NCBI GenBank assembly: GCA_036925085.1
Contig: JAUPFP010000013.1
Span: forward strand, 3,869,155-3,933,154
Direction: 5' to 3'
DNA: 64,000 nt
Source of the DNA: Brachycybe producta
Lineage: Eukaryota; Arthropoda; Diplopoda; Playtdesmida; Andrognathidae
Every line of letters starts with the position of its first letter. Within the stretch, counting starts at the first letter, position 1. The notes beneath the pieces were generated by a model that worked only from the letters and a program-made list of their open reading frames with translations, was not told the DNA's origin and did not search any database. Made by a program: the position numbers and the translations under genes. Below, piece by piece: positions 1 through 13,440 of this stretch.

Positions 1-3000
1 ATTTAACGGCGTGTTGAAGTTTTTCTTTTTTGCATTTTTAACGCGCATTGGCGGCGATGATGATGATGAGGAGGATGAGTCGATGATTTGTGTCAATTTT
101 CATCTAAACTTTTGTGTGGTGTAGTTGTGATATGTGTTTACTTTAACAAATTCTAAGTCTTGTTTCATTAAAATTTCATTTTAATTTCATTTTGATTATA
201 AATGGGGAGAGGAGGAGGAGGAGTGGGGATTATTTAGTGAAATATTGTTCTTTCAATTAAAGGAAACACATTTACAAATATTTATATATTTCTTTAGAAT
301 TTGTTTTTAAAAAAATAAAACATTTTACTTATTTGAGTCCTAAACTTGTCTAAATTTAAAAAAATGTAGTAATTATATATTGTGTCAGTTAAAAGGTGCC
401 TTTTAAAAATTATTTGTTTTATTTTGTCCTCTCAGATGGCGCGCGCCTGCGTATCTGTTATGTTCTATAGTTCTCAAACACCGCGGTTTTGAGAAAAATT
501 ATATTTTTTAAGCGAACGTTTTTTCAGTAGAAATATTACGAAAAAAATAAAATAAAAAGTGTTTTAGAAAATAGAATAGTTGATGATAAATTGATAATGT
601 TTTAAAGTTTTTTCATGACATTGAATATTTTTCAAAATATCCTTTTTATGACAGTTTGAAAAAAAAAGGCGAAACTAGTTTTTATGAAAAATTAAAAAGT
701 AAGGGTTATTTTCAAACTGCTATAAATAAAATGTTTATTTTTTTAAGATATTTCCATGAAAAGGTAGGTCTATTGAGATCAAATCACAAAATACACCTTA
801 TGCTGAGGGTGCACTGTGATGAAAATTCGCTTATTGTATAGATTGTAATAATTCTTAGACATATTATTACCGTTGCTACAATAATTAAATTTCAATTATC
901 TATTTTTGCTGGACAGACTCATCAGTAAATGAATATATTGTATGTTAATCATTGAGGTAATAAAATATTTTTTGTTTTTATGTATCTATCACACTCCTGT
1001 AGATAGGCAATCACTGACAGCATCATCACGTCTTTTTTATAGAATGTGTTTAAGCTGGACATTTCGGTGTTGTACCCGGATCACCAATGTGATCACCTTG
1101 TGGCGACCCTGAGTGCCACACTGTATTTTTTATTATTAATAATTTAATATTTAATATTATTTCATTTATTTGTATCTTCTTAATGAATAATATAGGATTC
1201 TTATATGAAGGATTCGAGAGTTTCGAAGCATTCGAGAATCTTTTATTATTCGGATTCGGATTCGAGAAAATTTAGGATTCGTCCCACTTCTAAAAAAAAA
1301 ACTTTTGACTAACTACAATTAAGAGAGTATTATAATTATTACGGTTTAGTGCATCTTAAAAATTTATTAAATTACATGAGATGTTCCACCTTTTTCATTT
1401 GTTTTTATGGACATATAAAAGTGCTCTTTTCTAACAAGTGACAGACTTATAGTCCTATAAAACTTTATCTCAATTAAAGTTTTAATTGGCGCTCAATATA
1501 AACTACCCAAATGCGTGTTCTTGCATACGCAATGTGCAATTATCATCAATTATCTCTTTTTCTCTTTCATTCTCATTTCTACGTGTAATTTCATCAAATA
1601 TGCAAAGTGGTTAGATAGGTTGTTGGTTTCTTACCTTTTCTTCCGGTTTTTTTTTGTCTTATTTTTTTTTCTCTCATTTGCTTCTTATGTGTGTTTTTTT
1701 TATCTTTTTAAAAGTAACCATAATTTAATTTGTTTATTTGAAATGTACTTTTTTTGCTTTAAAGCAAGAAAGCAAAGGTTTTTTAAAAAGAAATGCAAGA
1801 AAGGTTATTTATTTAAAGCTTAGCACTAAAAAGTAGTTTTTTTCTCGTTCGCATCACAATTACATTTCGTATTTTATATTCAATAAGAATTTAAATTGAA
1901 GTTGAGCCCGTTTTTCTATATGCTAAGCAGTCTTGTCACCACAAATGGCTTTTGCTGCGAGGCAACCATTTTTTTTTTTCTTTCTTTATATTTTAACTTT
2001 CATAAGATTAGATATTTAATTTTGAAGGTCTTACTATAGATCAGCACGTCAATTTTTCCTTTATATTAATATAAATTCAATTTAGATTGAAGGAATGATA
2101 GAATTTTTCGAACACACAGAAAGAAATATTAAAAATTGGTATTTTACATGTTGAATTATGAAAAAAAATGCGAGAAAGTAAATTGTCGAAGTTTGCCATC
2201 TATGAATGATGAAACTACTTTATTTGCATAAATATTTCTAAATGCAGAGATTATCCTGACAAAGTTGTGCCTGATCAGGCCCATGGGCCTTGTGGCTCTC
2301 CTGGTGGGCTTTATATGGGCTTCATGGGCTTTGTACAAATGTTCGTGTTGTTTAAGGAGAAGAAGAGAGAAGCTCGTGAAAAAAACAATGCATGAATGTG
2401 TGTGCATCAGCTGTATAAACTGCACATTCTTTTATTATCAATTTATACTGAGAAAGTCGAAAACAATTATTGTATAATAAAATCTGCCTAAAATAAACAA
2501 AAAAAAACATTAACTTTCTTATCACATCAAGGTGGCTGAATAGATATTTATTTTTCTTTCGTCCCACTGCCCCCCCCCCCCCCTCCCAGATGGAGCGCCT
2601 ACGTTTCTATTATGTTCTATAGGAGAGGTCACTTCCCGAAAGTGTTCGATTTTGGCGTCAAAAAGTCTTTTCAAAAGTCGCCCGTCTGCCAACGCCCTAA
2701 ATATTGTAACTAGTGATTTTAGGAACAAAAATCACTTACATCCTACATTAGATGTTTCGCTCCATACCATATTTTTTCCATCCCAAATTTTTCTGTAAGT
2801 GTTCGGTTTCCAAAGTTGATAATATTGATGAAGATAATAAAATTATTAGTACATGAAAGTCTACTTAAGTGAGTTGATCCATTTTACATTAGACCCTACA
2901 TATTGAACTTATTCATTTACTTCACTTTCTTTATTTTGTGAGATTTTTATTGAGAAAGAAGAAGAAAAAAAAAATGCGGGTGTCATTAAGAGGTAAAAGT

Positions 3001-5160
3001 TACTAGAAAAAAAGGTGGGTAAGTAACTTCAAGATAAATTAATACGAGGTTGTACTAAGTCTTATAGTTGATGTTTCTATTGGTAGCGCGTATGTCAGTA
3101 GTAAATTATATATAAATGCGGGATAATTCTTTTTTTTTTTTTGCCTTTTGATGGTAATTGTAATTATTTCTTTTCTTGGAAATTTTTTTATACTTGTATA
3201 TACCCTAAATGGTTGTATACACAAATGTGTTTCTTGTGTCATTTCTCTGTTCGCTCTACGTTTCCTTCACGTCATAAGTTAATATAATAATGTAATTTAT
3301 AGAAATAAAATTGGTAGTGACTGGTAGCTTAAATTGCTTAATGTCTAGATTGGTGCTCTTAATAAGAAGATTCTGACAAGAACGAAATTGAGTGAAAGTT
3401 ATTTATCAAATATTCCATCATCAAGATATGTAAACAAATATAATAACAGTAATTTTCAGTGTGTTTTGTTAATTATAATTTAAAATTGATATTTATAATA
3501 GAGGTAATTTAATTAATGAAAACTCTTCATGGTTCATTTTTTTTAATAACAAACTCATCAATTATTTTAGTTTTATCATTACTACTTTGCAGTCTTCACC
3601 TTAAAACTCGGAAGAAGAAAAAATGTTTCCTCTACATTTCTGCTTTTTTTTTTATCGCGTTAAAGGGTTCTCGCACATTGCAGTAGTAAATAATTCAAGT
3701 ACATTTAAATAGAGAAGGACAAGGCACTCCACTCCAATTTTTTTTATAGATGAGTTCAACTCTTATGTTTAAGAATCCTTTCTCGAGCAAAGCTGTATAC
3801 ATTCTATGAGTACTGGTGACCACTGGCTACTCTGTGAAAATGAGTGATTTTTGCACGTACATACTCTTATTTTTGGTCATTTGTGTCTAGGGTAATTCGA
3901 CAATAGAATTTACTTCCAGAGGAGGTTGGTTGTGCATGGGGAACGTGTTGATTTAGGTTATTTTTCGGGGTGTTACTCAACTAGGCATATATACTAAAGG
4001 TCGAGTCACATTATACAAATATGATGGAACGTACCATCAACGTCACGTCAATTGTACATCTGATTCACACTATACGGCACGTCACATCATTACGCGGACA
4101 CACACATCAGCAACGTCATGTCAATTGACGTTTCGTCGTGAATATCGTACTGCACGTGATGTTGCCATTCACACGTTCACACTTTCAGAATTGACCAACC
4201 GTTAGGTTAAAACAATTTTTTCAAGAATGTCCGTTTATGCTGTTTTTCAACTCAGTATTATATTTGCAGGGGAAGTTGTTATAGCAGATGATAGACGTTT
4301 ATTTCACAGTGCATTTCTGTGCTGCTTTTGGACTAAATAGTTCCTCTGTTATAGGCCTTCTCAGCTGCTCGAAGAGTAATTATTCAAATTAAAAACTAGT
4401 TTTTTCTCCCATTGTTTTGCAGCACGCTCTAGCAAGAGGTTCGGTTCTCTGTATACCGTACATGTACATTAGATCATTGATGCAAAAACAGAGGTTGTAT
4501 GGACAGAGTTCTTCTACTATGGTTCGATGCATAAGAGCCATTGAAACCTTCTTCTTCTTTGAGTCTAAAGGATGCGCTCTGAAATGATTGACGTCGGCAA
4601 AATTTCGACATAACAAGAGGGGGGTGGAGTGAGACATTCTTTTATTTAATATTTTTTTTTATGAAATTCTATGTGGAAGGAAGAAACAATTTTACCTTTT
4701 TTATCTGCCAAATGCACACAGAATAGAATTATTCAAATTAGATAAATCTGTTTTAGTCGATTTTTTGTTGTTGCATCTGTTATCTCGGCATTAAATAAAT
4801 CCCATATTAATTTTTCTACTTAGTTTGAATTTTGAAAGTAATTTTATTAACATTATTATAATAAAGACACACACACGAATATGAACAAAATAGGTAAATT
4901 GGATGTGTGTATAAATATATACATGTAAATTTAATGTACATGTACATGTATAAGATCATATTTCAATGTCTTGTTTGTTGCTTTCAAATTATTTCAAATT
5001 TATGCTACAAGACATTCAGAAACCTAATACAATACGTGCATAAGTTTACAAAACATCCTTATAAATATATACAGAGTGATCAAAAAGTGATTTAAATCTG
5101 TATTTTAACATTTTTTTTTAAATTACAAAAAAAAAAATACAAACGGTCTTAGCGTTTGTG
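1..5160. other. Non-coding AT-rich stretch
   Basis: I see no supported gene here. The open frames are short and rich in F, K and N, as expected by chance in AT-rich DNA. A repeat fragment containing CAGATGGCGCGCGCC lies near 434 and recurs in a longer copy at about 2517-2735. A poly-C run is at about 2570-2583. A minus-strand frame at 4389-4637 gave no recognisable domain. Confidence 0.6.
2517..2735 (+). repeat. Interspersed repeat family D
   Basis: The copy starts near GGTGGCTGAATAGATATTTA, passes through a poly-C run and the block CCCAGATGGAGCGCC, and ends in a stretch with GGCGTCAAAAAGTC. Related sequence occurs at about 430-475, 5165-5316, 42150-42235 (opposite strand) and 57195-57335 (opposite strand), so this is an interspersed family rather than a gene. 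No transposase-like frame and no clear target duplication were seen. Class unknown. Confidence 0.5.
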
Positions 5161-5164
5161 TAAC

Positions 5165-5316
5165 ATTTGTTTAGGGTGGTTTTATAGATATTCTGTTTGT
5201 TTTTGTCTCTCGGACGGTACGAGCATAACACACTACAGTGGCTAATGTTGTGCTCCATAACCGTTTTTTTGTAAAATTTGGACGCAAAAATGTCAAGCAA
5301 ACGTTTTTTCAGAATG
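5165..5316 (+). repeat. Family D copy
   Basis: The stretch resembles, in inverted orientation, the segment at about 57195-57310. Both carry the blocks AAACGTTTTTTCAGAA (or its complement), GGAGCATAACA and CTACAGTGGCT-like sequence. It abuts a terminal-inverted-repeat element that starts at 5329. Frames across it are shadows. Confidence 0.45.
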
Positions 5317-5328
5317 GACATTCTAATA

Positions 5329-5626
5329 CCTAATACACACCTGATACTTTAAATGCATTTAAATAATAAAAGTGTTCTGCAGAGCCCTGTGAAGGGCAAA
5401 CAAAAACAATATGTCGAATTCAATTTAGTCAGTTAATAATCTGAAAATATTGAGTTAATACTTAAATATAATTATATAAACTATTGACAAAATATTGATT
5501 TAGTATTTCAATTTAAAATATGAATAATTAAAGTGAATTTTATTTGGTTCATGTCCTTAACTGGATTCCGTATAATTCACCTAAACACATTTAATTTGAA
5601 TTCATTTAAATCATGTGTGTACAAGG
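5329..5626 (+). mobile_element. Short terminal-inverted-repeat element, family B
   Basis: The left end CCTAATACACACCTGAT and the right end (complement CCTTGTACACACATGAT) form an inverted repeat that continues into TTTAAATG-rich sequence. The interior contains GAGCCCTGTGAAGGGCAAAC, which recurs at 13690-13808 and 23853-24150. It is a roughly 300-bp non-autonomous DNA element; the superfamily is not assigned because the target duplication is unclear. Confidence 0.6.
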
Positions 5627-5639
5627 CTTGGGGTATGAA

Positions 5640-7860
5640 ATCGTTTTTATAAAACATAGCCACAGATGTGGTGATTGAAATGCATAATTCGTCACACCAT
5701 AGAAAAATGAGAAAATTCAAAATATAATCTATTTTATAATTAACTACGTATCGATCATTTGAATAGAGAGTAATGTGTTCAAATTGGAACCATTTAATGC
5801 AAAATATTGCAGCTAAATTGTTTAAAATGAAATATTTCAGAAACTATACAATGCTACATATATAAAACTTGCATTGATTGATTGCATTGTTAGTAACATA
5901 TCAAAATGTACATGGAGTTAGGCAAAAACGAAATAAAAAGTTATTCAAAAGTGTAGCTTTCTGAAGGAAACAAATTTTTGAAATCTTGTTTTCTTTTTTA
6001 AAATTCAACTACTTTTTAAATTGTTTTTACTAATTAATTTCATTTGTGTACAAGATATGTTTTGATAATAATTTACCTTGATTTTCAAATCTGTTGCAAT
6101 TATAGTTTGTGAGATATTGAATTTTAAACAATAGGCAAATAATATTTGGAAAATAGATTCTGAGACATACTGTATATTTCTATTTTAATCTCATGAAAGA
6201 AAAGGTTGATTCCTCCAGACTTGTTGTTTGCTTTGTGTGTGTGTGTTGTTTGTTAGTGCAGTTTTGCCATTTCCAATTAGAAACAACTCATTTGCGTTGA
6301 AATATACAATTATACATTCATATATAAGATTGTGTAAGGGATGGAAGGTGGGATGATGCGATTTAGACAAGGGGGATAAAATTTACCCCTTACTCTCCCC
6401 AGATACACACTTTCGGTTTGGTTCAATTATCGATAGAAAACAACAATAAACAAAATTGGAAGAAAGGAGAATTGTGTGTTTTTTTTAACATATTTGTTTT
6501 CGTTTTATTTTGTTAATTGCGAATTTAAAGATACAGATTCTATTCTACTTAATCTGAAGACAGGGGTTTTTTGTTGTTGTTGTTGTTACAAATTTTCTTA
6601 TGTAAATATCTGATGAATTTGTCTTTTGGGGTTAACCAATTTACCCCATGGTTCATTACAAAATTTCTTATCTTCAATCGAGTAACAAACCTTGTGGCAA
6701 AACGTGTAAACAAAACAAAACAAAGCAATACATTGCCACTTCACTTTATTGTCACTTATTAAACGTGGTAACAATTAATTTTTTGTGGTTGTTTTGCAAC
6801 ATTTGGCTATTAAGAAAATGTTTATTTAAAACAAAGCCGTTAGGAAATCGTACGTTGAGGTCACGCTACACAACAAATTGTTGTAAAACTTAAGTGTAAC
6901 AGTATAGAACATCATGTTTTTGTTGATCACAACTTGTTGCAATGAATAGAAAGACATGCCTCAAGGCTGGGATTTTGCAAACATACTGCGATTGGGTTGT
7001 TGCCTATAGAGCAGGCCTGCACAATATACAGCCCGCTGGATCTCATAGTGTGGCCCACAACAAATTTTGTGAATAATAGTATAATTTTATTTTTAATTTT
7101 TTGTTAAAAAATATATATACATGTATATATATGTGAACAGCTGTGTGAAAGTTGAGAATTAAATGTTATATTACACGTTCACTAGCATAAATAACACATG
7201 TTTCCAATGTGGTCAAGACCATGGACCGACATAACATGACAACTATGAATGAGTTGCAAAGCCTAGGTGTATTTGAGGCTTTTTTTTTTCTTCTTTTAGA
7301 TAAATGTTGTCATTTTCATATTTAGCCTTTGTCACTCACTTATTAGGATGGCCCCCTTTGAAATGAAAATAGGTCAATTATTTTTTAATTAATTACCTCT
7401 TAATAAAGAATCAACTTTCAAACTTACACTTGTGACCCGTGGCGGATTTTTGGAGGACTACTAAGTAAATTTATGACGAGTCTAGTCACTAATCAGTACA
7501 ATTTAGGGTGTTTCTGAGTATAGTGTACTGATTTTATAGCAATGTGCGACAATTTGTATTGTAATGTGGCCCCAGTATTAGAAATGTTAAAGCCTGAAAA
7601 AATACTAGGAAATAAATAATCTTCAATTACTTTTGTGCGTGAATTACGCAAGAAATAAGATGTCAATTATGATGTATGTTCTATTTCTGATTGCCACTTA
7701 AAAATGAGTGGAATTATTTCTGTTCCGATTATTTCCGGACTTATTTTGTCTTTTATATGTGTAAATATAATAAGTGATTATGTGCAGCAGCGGCAGTTAG
7801 GTCAGGTCACTTGATTTCCCCACTTTTCTCTGAACTTATTATTAGAGACTTGAATCTTAC
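5640..7860. other. Non-coding AT-rich stretch
   Basis: No supported gene. A possible old hAT-like end (CAGGCCTGCACAATATACAG) lies at about 7013, with GTGGCCCCAGTATT-type sequence near 7565, but the pairing of ends is weak. The remainder is AT-rich without clear structure. Confidence 0.45.
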
Positions 7861-7864
7861 TAAG

Positions 7865-7910
<46 letters not shown>
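7865..7910 (+). repeat. (TAC)n microsatellite
   Basis: About 15 uninterrupted TAC units, read as a poly-tyrosine run in one frame. It is a simple repeat, not coding. Confidence 0.95.
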
Positions 7911-7911
<1 letters not shown>

Positions 7912-8449
7912 CTTCTTTCTTAATCTTGAGTCTTTATACTTGAGTAGCCTCTTATTCCCTTTTAATTTCCCAACTCATTTGACCGTCGTTTCAATGTAAT
8001 TATATAGATCGCCTTAACGAAATTCTCTGTTAACCTCTTGACATACTGACAACAAGTAAAAGAGTTTTGGTGGTGAAGAGTGGCCACAGAATTGCAATTA
8101 AAAGTTTCCCCTTAGTCATTCATTTGATGATAGAAGTTTCTTTTGATAGAAATAGCATTTCTAAAAGCTTTAAGATTAAAACAGATTTTTAATAACCTTT
8201 TGTTGTACAGCAATATGATCTCAATTTATGAAGAAAAATGCCATCCTTTAACTTAGCACAATCACTGTTGTTAGCTTTGAAGTTTACTTCTTGGCTTAAA
8301 AGGCAGAAATTCAAGAAGATAACTTAGCGCAAGCTTGCACTTTGAACTTGCGCCTTTCTGAACGGGGTTTCAAAATAGAAAAAGCCTCTTTTAGTGAAAG
8401 TATTTGAGTTTTTCTGTGTTAGAAATCTTCTCTGAGTCTCAGAAAGCAA

Positions 8450-8452
8450 GAG

Positions 8453-8487
<35 letters not shown>
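8450..8487 (+). repeat. (GA)n microsatellite
   Basis: Alternating GA run of about 38 bases in non-coding sequence. Confidence 0.95.
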
Positions 8488-8488
<1 letters not shown>

Positions 8489-8528
8489 GAAGTGCCAACT
8501 TTAATTTATGTATGTGAACCTAAAGCTC

Positions 8529-8682
8529 TTGGCACACAGACTACTTTTTGACTTCAAGATGAAGTTTGGTTTTTGACAAAACCGACCACCTTGGGTCTTT
8601 ACATAAAAAATACATTACAACCATTTTCACAACCACCACACCCTAACTACCATCAGTGGTCAAAAAGTGGTCTGTGTGTTCC
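8529..8682 (+). mobile_element. Small foldback element
   Basis: TTGGCACACAGACTACTTTT near the left end pairs with AAAAAGTGGTCTGTGTGTTCC at the right, giving an inverted repeat of over 20 bases around about 110 bp of unique sequence. It is probably a MITE. A target duplication could not be read, so the class is open. Confidence 0.55.
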
Positions 8683-8831
8683 AATCCTACAAGGCTGTGT
8701 GCATTGTGCCCGTGGAAAGCATTAAAATTCATAATTAGTCGTGGAATTAGTTAGGTCTATACTGCTTATCAGAAATTTGAACTCTCTGAACAGGGTTCTA
8801 ACATAGAAAAGCTATGTTTTATTGATAATTA

Positions 8832-8861
8832 GTTTTTTTTTTTTTGGGGGGGGGGGGGGGT
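8832..8861 (+). repeat. Poly-T/poly-G run
   Basis: A homopolymer T run passes directly into about 14 Gs. Such runs are error-prone in assembly. A similar long G run lies at about 21850-21870. Confidence 0.9.
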
Positions 8862-8869
8862 TTCTACTT

Positions 8870-10730
8870 AGAGCTTCGGAGTTCAAATGCCAGCTTCGAA
8901 CCTAAGAGGCTGACGTGTACATGGATGGCAATGGGAATACAATAAAGTTCATAAGTTAGGCTTTTAGTTAGTTAGATGTTTATCAGGATCGAGTAGCACT
9001 TAATTTCATTATTCATTTGAAACTAGAAGAGTAAAGAAATTACATAAATGTAATTTTTTTGAATAAAAAGATGTGGAAAATAAATGCTTCCTTGAAATTT
9101 GAAAAAAAAAATTCACGCTTTTCACTTTAAAAAAAAAATAAGAAATAAGGCAATAGGCCATTTTCAAACTGCCGTAAAACTTTCATTTTATAAGATATCA
9201 TCCTAAAAATACTTTTTTATACGATACTTTAATTTTTCTAGTTACTAATAAAGTTTGAAATTACTTTCACTGAATTTAGCCATAAAAGTAAAAGACAGAG
9301 AAGAAAAAAATACATTTAATAAGACTTAGTTCCTTCTTCTTTAAGTTTGTCCCTTTCTTTAGATTTGACCCTCTGAACAATTAATTTAACAGACATATAA
9401 TCTGGTCTAATCATGGATGTCAGTGTGTTTGCCCTCAAACGTATTGTTGTGGTCAAACACAGAGGTCCAAATACATTTGGACGTCAATTGGGTTGGTTGT
9501 TTTGTAGAAGCTTGAGCCAAAGGGGTCAGTTTGGACATTGTTATCATTGACGTGACAGCCTTGTTCTCGACCGTTACACGTTTCAGAATCGGGGTTTTTT
9601 TTTCTTCTTCTTATTCTTTTCTCTCTCATATAACTGCTATGTAATTGCTGGCATAATTGCTTCCATTGTAGCCCATGGCAAATGTTTCTAGATTAATTTT
9701 TTTTTCAAGGAAAAGAAAGCATTTTAAGTTTGCTTATAAGAGAACTCAGATGTTTTTTACTGAGCTTTTTAGAAAACACTTAAATAAATTATTAATGAAT
9801 TAGAAACTAGAGGAATTGCATGAAAGAGATAAATGTATTTTATTATTAATAACTTTGAAACGAAACATTTTTTTTTTCTTAAGTTTTTCTTTAAAAAAAA
9901 TTGGCGTTTTTGCTACTTGTTTGTCTTGAGGTTTATATTATAAACAATATAATTCGAAATTGCCATAATAAGTTTACTACTTTGAAATATAATAAACAAC
10001 ACAAAAAATACTTTTTTGAATCTCGTTTATTTTATTAAACAATTCTCAAATCTACTTTTGAGATTCTTTTATTAACATTTGTGAGTGAAAACGTTTCTAG
10101 AAGTTCATTTCTGGTTATGTTACGTTTCAGAAGCAACTTAAATATAATTTCCGTGGTCACTTTAAACATATTTTCACATTGAAATTACTAAGATAAAATT
10201 TTTATGGTTGGTTAAAAATGACAAAATTTTAAGTTTTCCGACATTAGCAGATTATTTGGTTAATAAATTTATTTTAATTACTTTTCTAGTCTCTAAAACA
10301 ATTTTAAAATGGGCGCATTTGGAAACAATAGCCTAGAGAAAAAAAAAAAACATTTATCTGTAATGAAAACGGAAAAGTATTAATTTGAGAAAACTCAAAA
10401 GAAAACGTGTTCGGGAGCTCTGCTAGCTTTCTGTACTTTTCTCAAGAAAGCAAGCATCTAATCCACATACTTGCTTTCTCAAGAAGATTAAAAAGAATAT
10501 GGTGACTTTTATTGTGAAGTCGAGAATGTTAAGAATGTGTTTGTATGTAGACCAAGATAAATATATAGAGGTAACTCAACTAAGAGTTCTTGCTATGTAC
10601 CATTTTGTGCCACAGCTACGTGTGGCCAATAGATGTCGCAAACTGTACTTGGAGCTAAATTCTTTCTCCGTTACAATACTAATTTGTGAAGATATATAAA
10701 AAAAAATGGATGGTCTCTTAAGGCACAGTC
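8870..10730. other. Non-coding AT-rich stretch
   Basis: No gene supported. Around 9155-9190 is CATTTTCAAACTGCCGTAAA, a block that recurs near 46525 and 57085 and looks like part of a degraded interspersed repeat. Otherwise featureless AT-rich sequence. Confidence 0.5.
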
Positions 10731-10731
10731 A

Positions 10732-11139
10732 CACTAGGCTGGTTTACAAGCCACTGGTTGCTGCTGGCTATTAGCAGCAACAGCAAGCAGCAGCTGCTTT
10801 GGATTCACACTTGTCCAGTCACTGCTGGTATTAGCAGTGCAAGTCAACCAATCACCGTCTTGCAAAAACACAAACTCTAACAACAACCAACCCAAGCAGT
10901 GGAGTTTCAACTACCACTAGTGCCACTACTAGCAACAAAAAGTTCACACTAGATGGCAGCAGCAGGAAGGGAGTCACATGACCAGCTGGTAGCTGCTGAA
11001 GTTGGACATGTCCAACTTCACCAGCCGCTGTTAAAATCACTAGCCCGCTGGAGAAAGCAGCTGCTAGTAGCAGTTCAGACTATGCTGCTAGAGCGCTACA
11101 ACCAGCCAGCAGCAACCAGCGGCTGGGAAACCAGCCTAG
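10732..11139 (+). mobile_element. PIF/Harbinger-like MITE, copy 1
   Basis: This CAG/CTG-rich element begins GGCACAGTCACACTAGGCTG and ends CCAGCCTAG; the outer part of the right repeat is missing compared with copies at 22535-22949 and 37086-37517. A central palindrome AGTTGGACATGTCCAACTT is conserved in all three, changed by one base in some. The flanking base pattern suggests a TTA target, which with the GTCACACTA terminal motif fits PIF/Harbinger, but that assignment is inference. The frame read across it is a shadow. Confidence 0.7.
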
Positions 11140-11224
11140 AAAAAGCAGCCTTGAAAAAGCAGACGATTCAATACTCATTTTTGGCGGTTTTGTTCTGCCA
11201 TGTATACATTTTGTTTGCGCAATA

Positions 11225-11594
11225 GTGCTTATGGCCTCATTTTTTTTAAGAAAGAAATGCCTAAATGAAGCACATTCGGAAAAAATATTGTCTCTAAGAG
11301 TTAGAACAAAATTACTCTTCTGGGTTATTTAGAGCGCATGGAAATAGTCTTTTAGTTTACTAATTGTGTGCCTATTTCTACATTTTTCTAAAATGCAAAA
11401 TAACCAAGAGTTCTTAAAACATGGTTCACACGAATAACATTTAGAATATAACATTGTATATATGCAAATCTTGGTTATAATTTAATTTATACTACTAGGC
11501 CTAATTGTGGCTCCAGTTGGGACGCGCACTTTTTGACACTTACCAAAAAAAAGGAAAAAGAACTTTTTTTTAACCAATCTTGTCTCTTGTTTTA
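11225..11594. other. Non-coding AT-rich stretch
   Basis: Nothing recognised between the MITE and the ATT microsatellite. Confidence 0.5.
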
Positions 11595-11597
11595 TTA

Positions 11598-11674
<77 letters not shown>
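11595..11674 (+). repeat. (ATT)n microsatellite
   Basis: About 26 uninterrupted ATT units, about 80 bases. The poly-asparagine frame on the other strand is an artefact of it. Confidence 0.97.
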
Positions 11675-11870
11675 CCAAGATCTGCTTATTTTTTATTTGT
11701 TTTCTTATTAGTAGAAGATCTTTCATACATAAGGCCACTCCCTGCAGCTTCACTGTTTTTTTTTGTGTGTGGAAACTTTTGATTATAAGAAAGAAATGAG
11801 TAGATAATGAGATTACAAACGATGTCACAAATGACTACATGACCTGTGAAATGATTGTCTCTATCGACTT

Positions 11871-11872
11871 TT

Positions 11873-11939
<67 letters not shown>

Positions 11940-11942
11940 TTT

Positions 11943-11979
<37 letters not shown>

Positions 11980-12047
11980 TTCTCTCTCTTTTTTTCTCTC
12001 TCTCTTTCTCTCTCTCTTTTTCTCTCTCTTTTTCTCTCTCTCTTTTC

Positions 12048-12130
<83 letters not shown>

Positions 12131-12131
12131 T
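11871..12131 (+). repeat. (TC)n polypyrimidine tract
   Basis: About 260 bases of TC dinucleotides interrupted by T runs. It generates long artefactual open frames in several phases (Arg-Glu or Ser-Leu repeats). A strand-asymmetric polypurine/polypyrimidine tract of this length can adopt triplex structures, which is general knowledge rather than something seen here. Confidence 0.97.
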
Positions 12132-12954
12132 TTTTTACTTTTCTCTTCAATGTTGAAATTCATTCCGTTGAATTAGTAGACGCTTGCCTTTTTGTAACGC
12201 CTTTTAAATGATTATCGATTTTTAATTCAGTGGATGAAAGTTACTCTTCTGAAGAGAGAAGTCTTTTTACTACTATGACTATTACTATTATTATGCTCTG
12301 TCGACTTATTCATTTGTTTAAAGCTTTTTTCACACCACTAAATTAATTCAATGTCAATACATTTTATTAACGATGGGAAAGCTAATTGCTTTTCAAGTAC
12401 GGTTACAACACACTGACAAAGAAGCATTAATTGCAGTCTTATTTTATTAAATCTAAAAAAATTGACAAAAGAAAATTTGTAAAAAAAAAAAAAAACATGT
12501 CAAAATATTACTCAATTTAATTTATTATTTGTTCATGTTTAAAGTGTCGTATGAAAGATTTTTCTCAAGTAATTTTTTTTTTTACGTTTTCAAAAACAAA
12601 ATATAGTATATACATTATATGTGAATTTGTGTTGGTCTCAAATTTTTCTATTTGTATCTAAGGGTGATAATAAAAAAGAGAAAGACCCGCCCACTCCCAT
12701 TGTAGCTATGGTAACTCACCCTTTTTTCTATGTGTGATTTACCTATGCAATGATATTGTCATCAGTACCACATATTCCAAGAATTGCCTAAATATCTTCC
12801 TTCTGCCTTTTTTATTTTGAATTTGAAATATTTTTTTATAGTTTTGAATAGAAACATCTGGAGTAAAAACAATTCTAGTTTTATTGTACAGGGTATACGT
12901 AAAGTCTGAAATTAATGTTTAACTTATATATTTTTTATTTTAAAGTGTAATATA

Positions 12955-13250
12955 CAATCTGCATCATCACCTCTCGAACTCATGATTATTATTCTGTCTT
13001 TCAGGAGCAAAATCAAGAGAAACTAAAATTAGTTTTAGAAATTAGAAGGGTAGCTTATTTCAATCACTTCAAATGATTTTCACGTTGGTATCTTTGCAGA
13101 CAATATATATTGTTTTTTTTTAAGAAATTTTTTGTCTATAAATAATTTATTTTGAAAGATATTAACGTGAAGACACCCTTAAGTAATTGAGCTACCCTTC
13201 TAGTTTCCAAAAATACTTTCTAGTTTCTTTTCATTTAGCGCGTCTCATAA
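12955..13250 (+). mobile_element. Palindromic repeat family C, copy 1
   Basis: A foldback repeat. The left arm contains CTCGAACTCATGATTATT and GAAATTAGAAGGGTAGCTTA. The right arm carries the complement of the same blocks (GAGCTACCCTTCTAGTTTCC and CTAGTTTCTTTTCATTTAGC). Five further copies lie at 15715-16098, 40248-40410 (one arm), 60433-60811, 62795-63135 and 63534-63916. It has no coding capacity; transposon class unknown. Confidence 0.7.
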
Positions 13251-13440
13251 TGTATGGCTAGGTTAAGAAGAAGAAGAAAAATCATTACGGATACAAATAA
13301 TCACAATATTTATTAAAACGTTGAATTGCAAAGTTGCGACCAGGGTGGATTGATTTAAATCACTTAATTTAAATCAAATGATTATTATGTAAAAAAAAAA
13401 ATAAAAGAAAAATTGAGACTTCATTATTTACTAGTGGGTA

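Noticed and set aside
656..841. 61-codon plus-strand frame
   Set aside because: Low-complexity, lysine/phenylalanine-rich, no leader or splice context. The same DNA recurs near 46525 and 57085 as part of a repeat.
4389..4637. 82-codon minus-strand frame
   Set aside because: No recognised motif; surrounded by AT-rich DNA without promoter or exon signals.
10953..11225. 90-codon frame, seen again at 37093-37284 (minus)
   Set aside because: Lies in the PIF/Harbinger-like MITE; the same translation appears in each copy because the DNA is repeated, with frame breaks between copies.
11686..12163. Arg-Glu and Ser-Leu repeat frames over 100 codons
   Set aside because: Generated entirely by the (TC)n tract in several phases on both strands.
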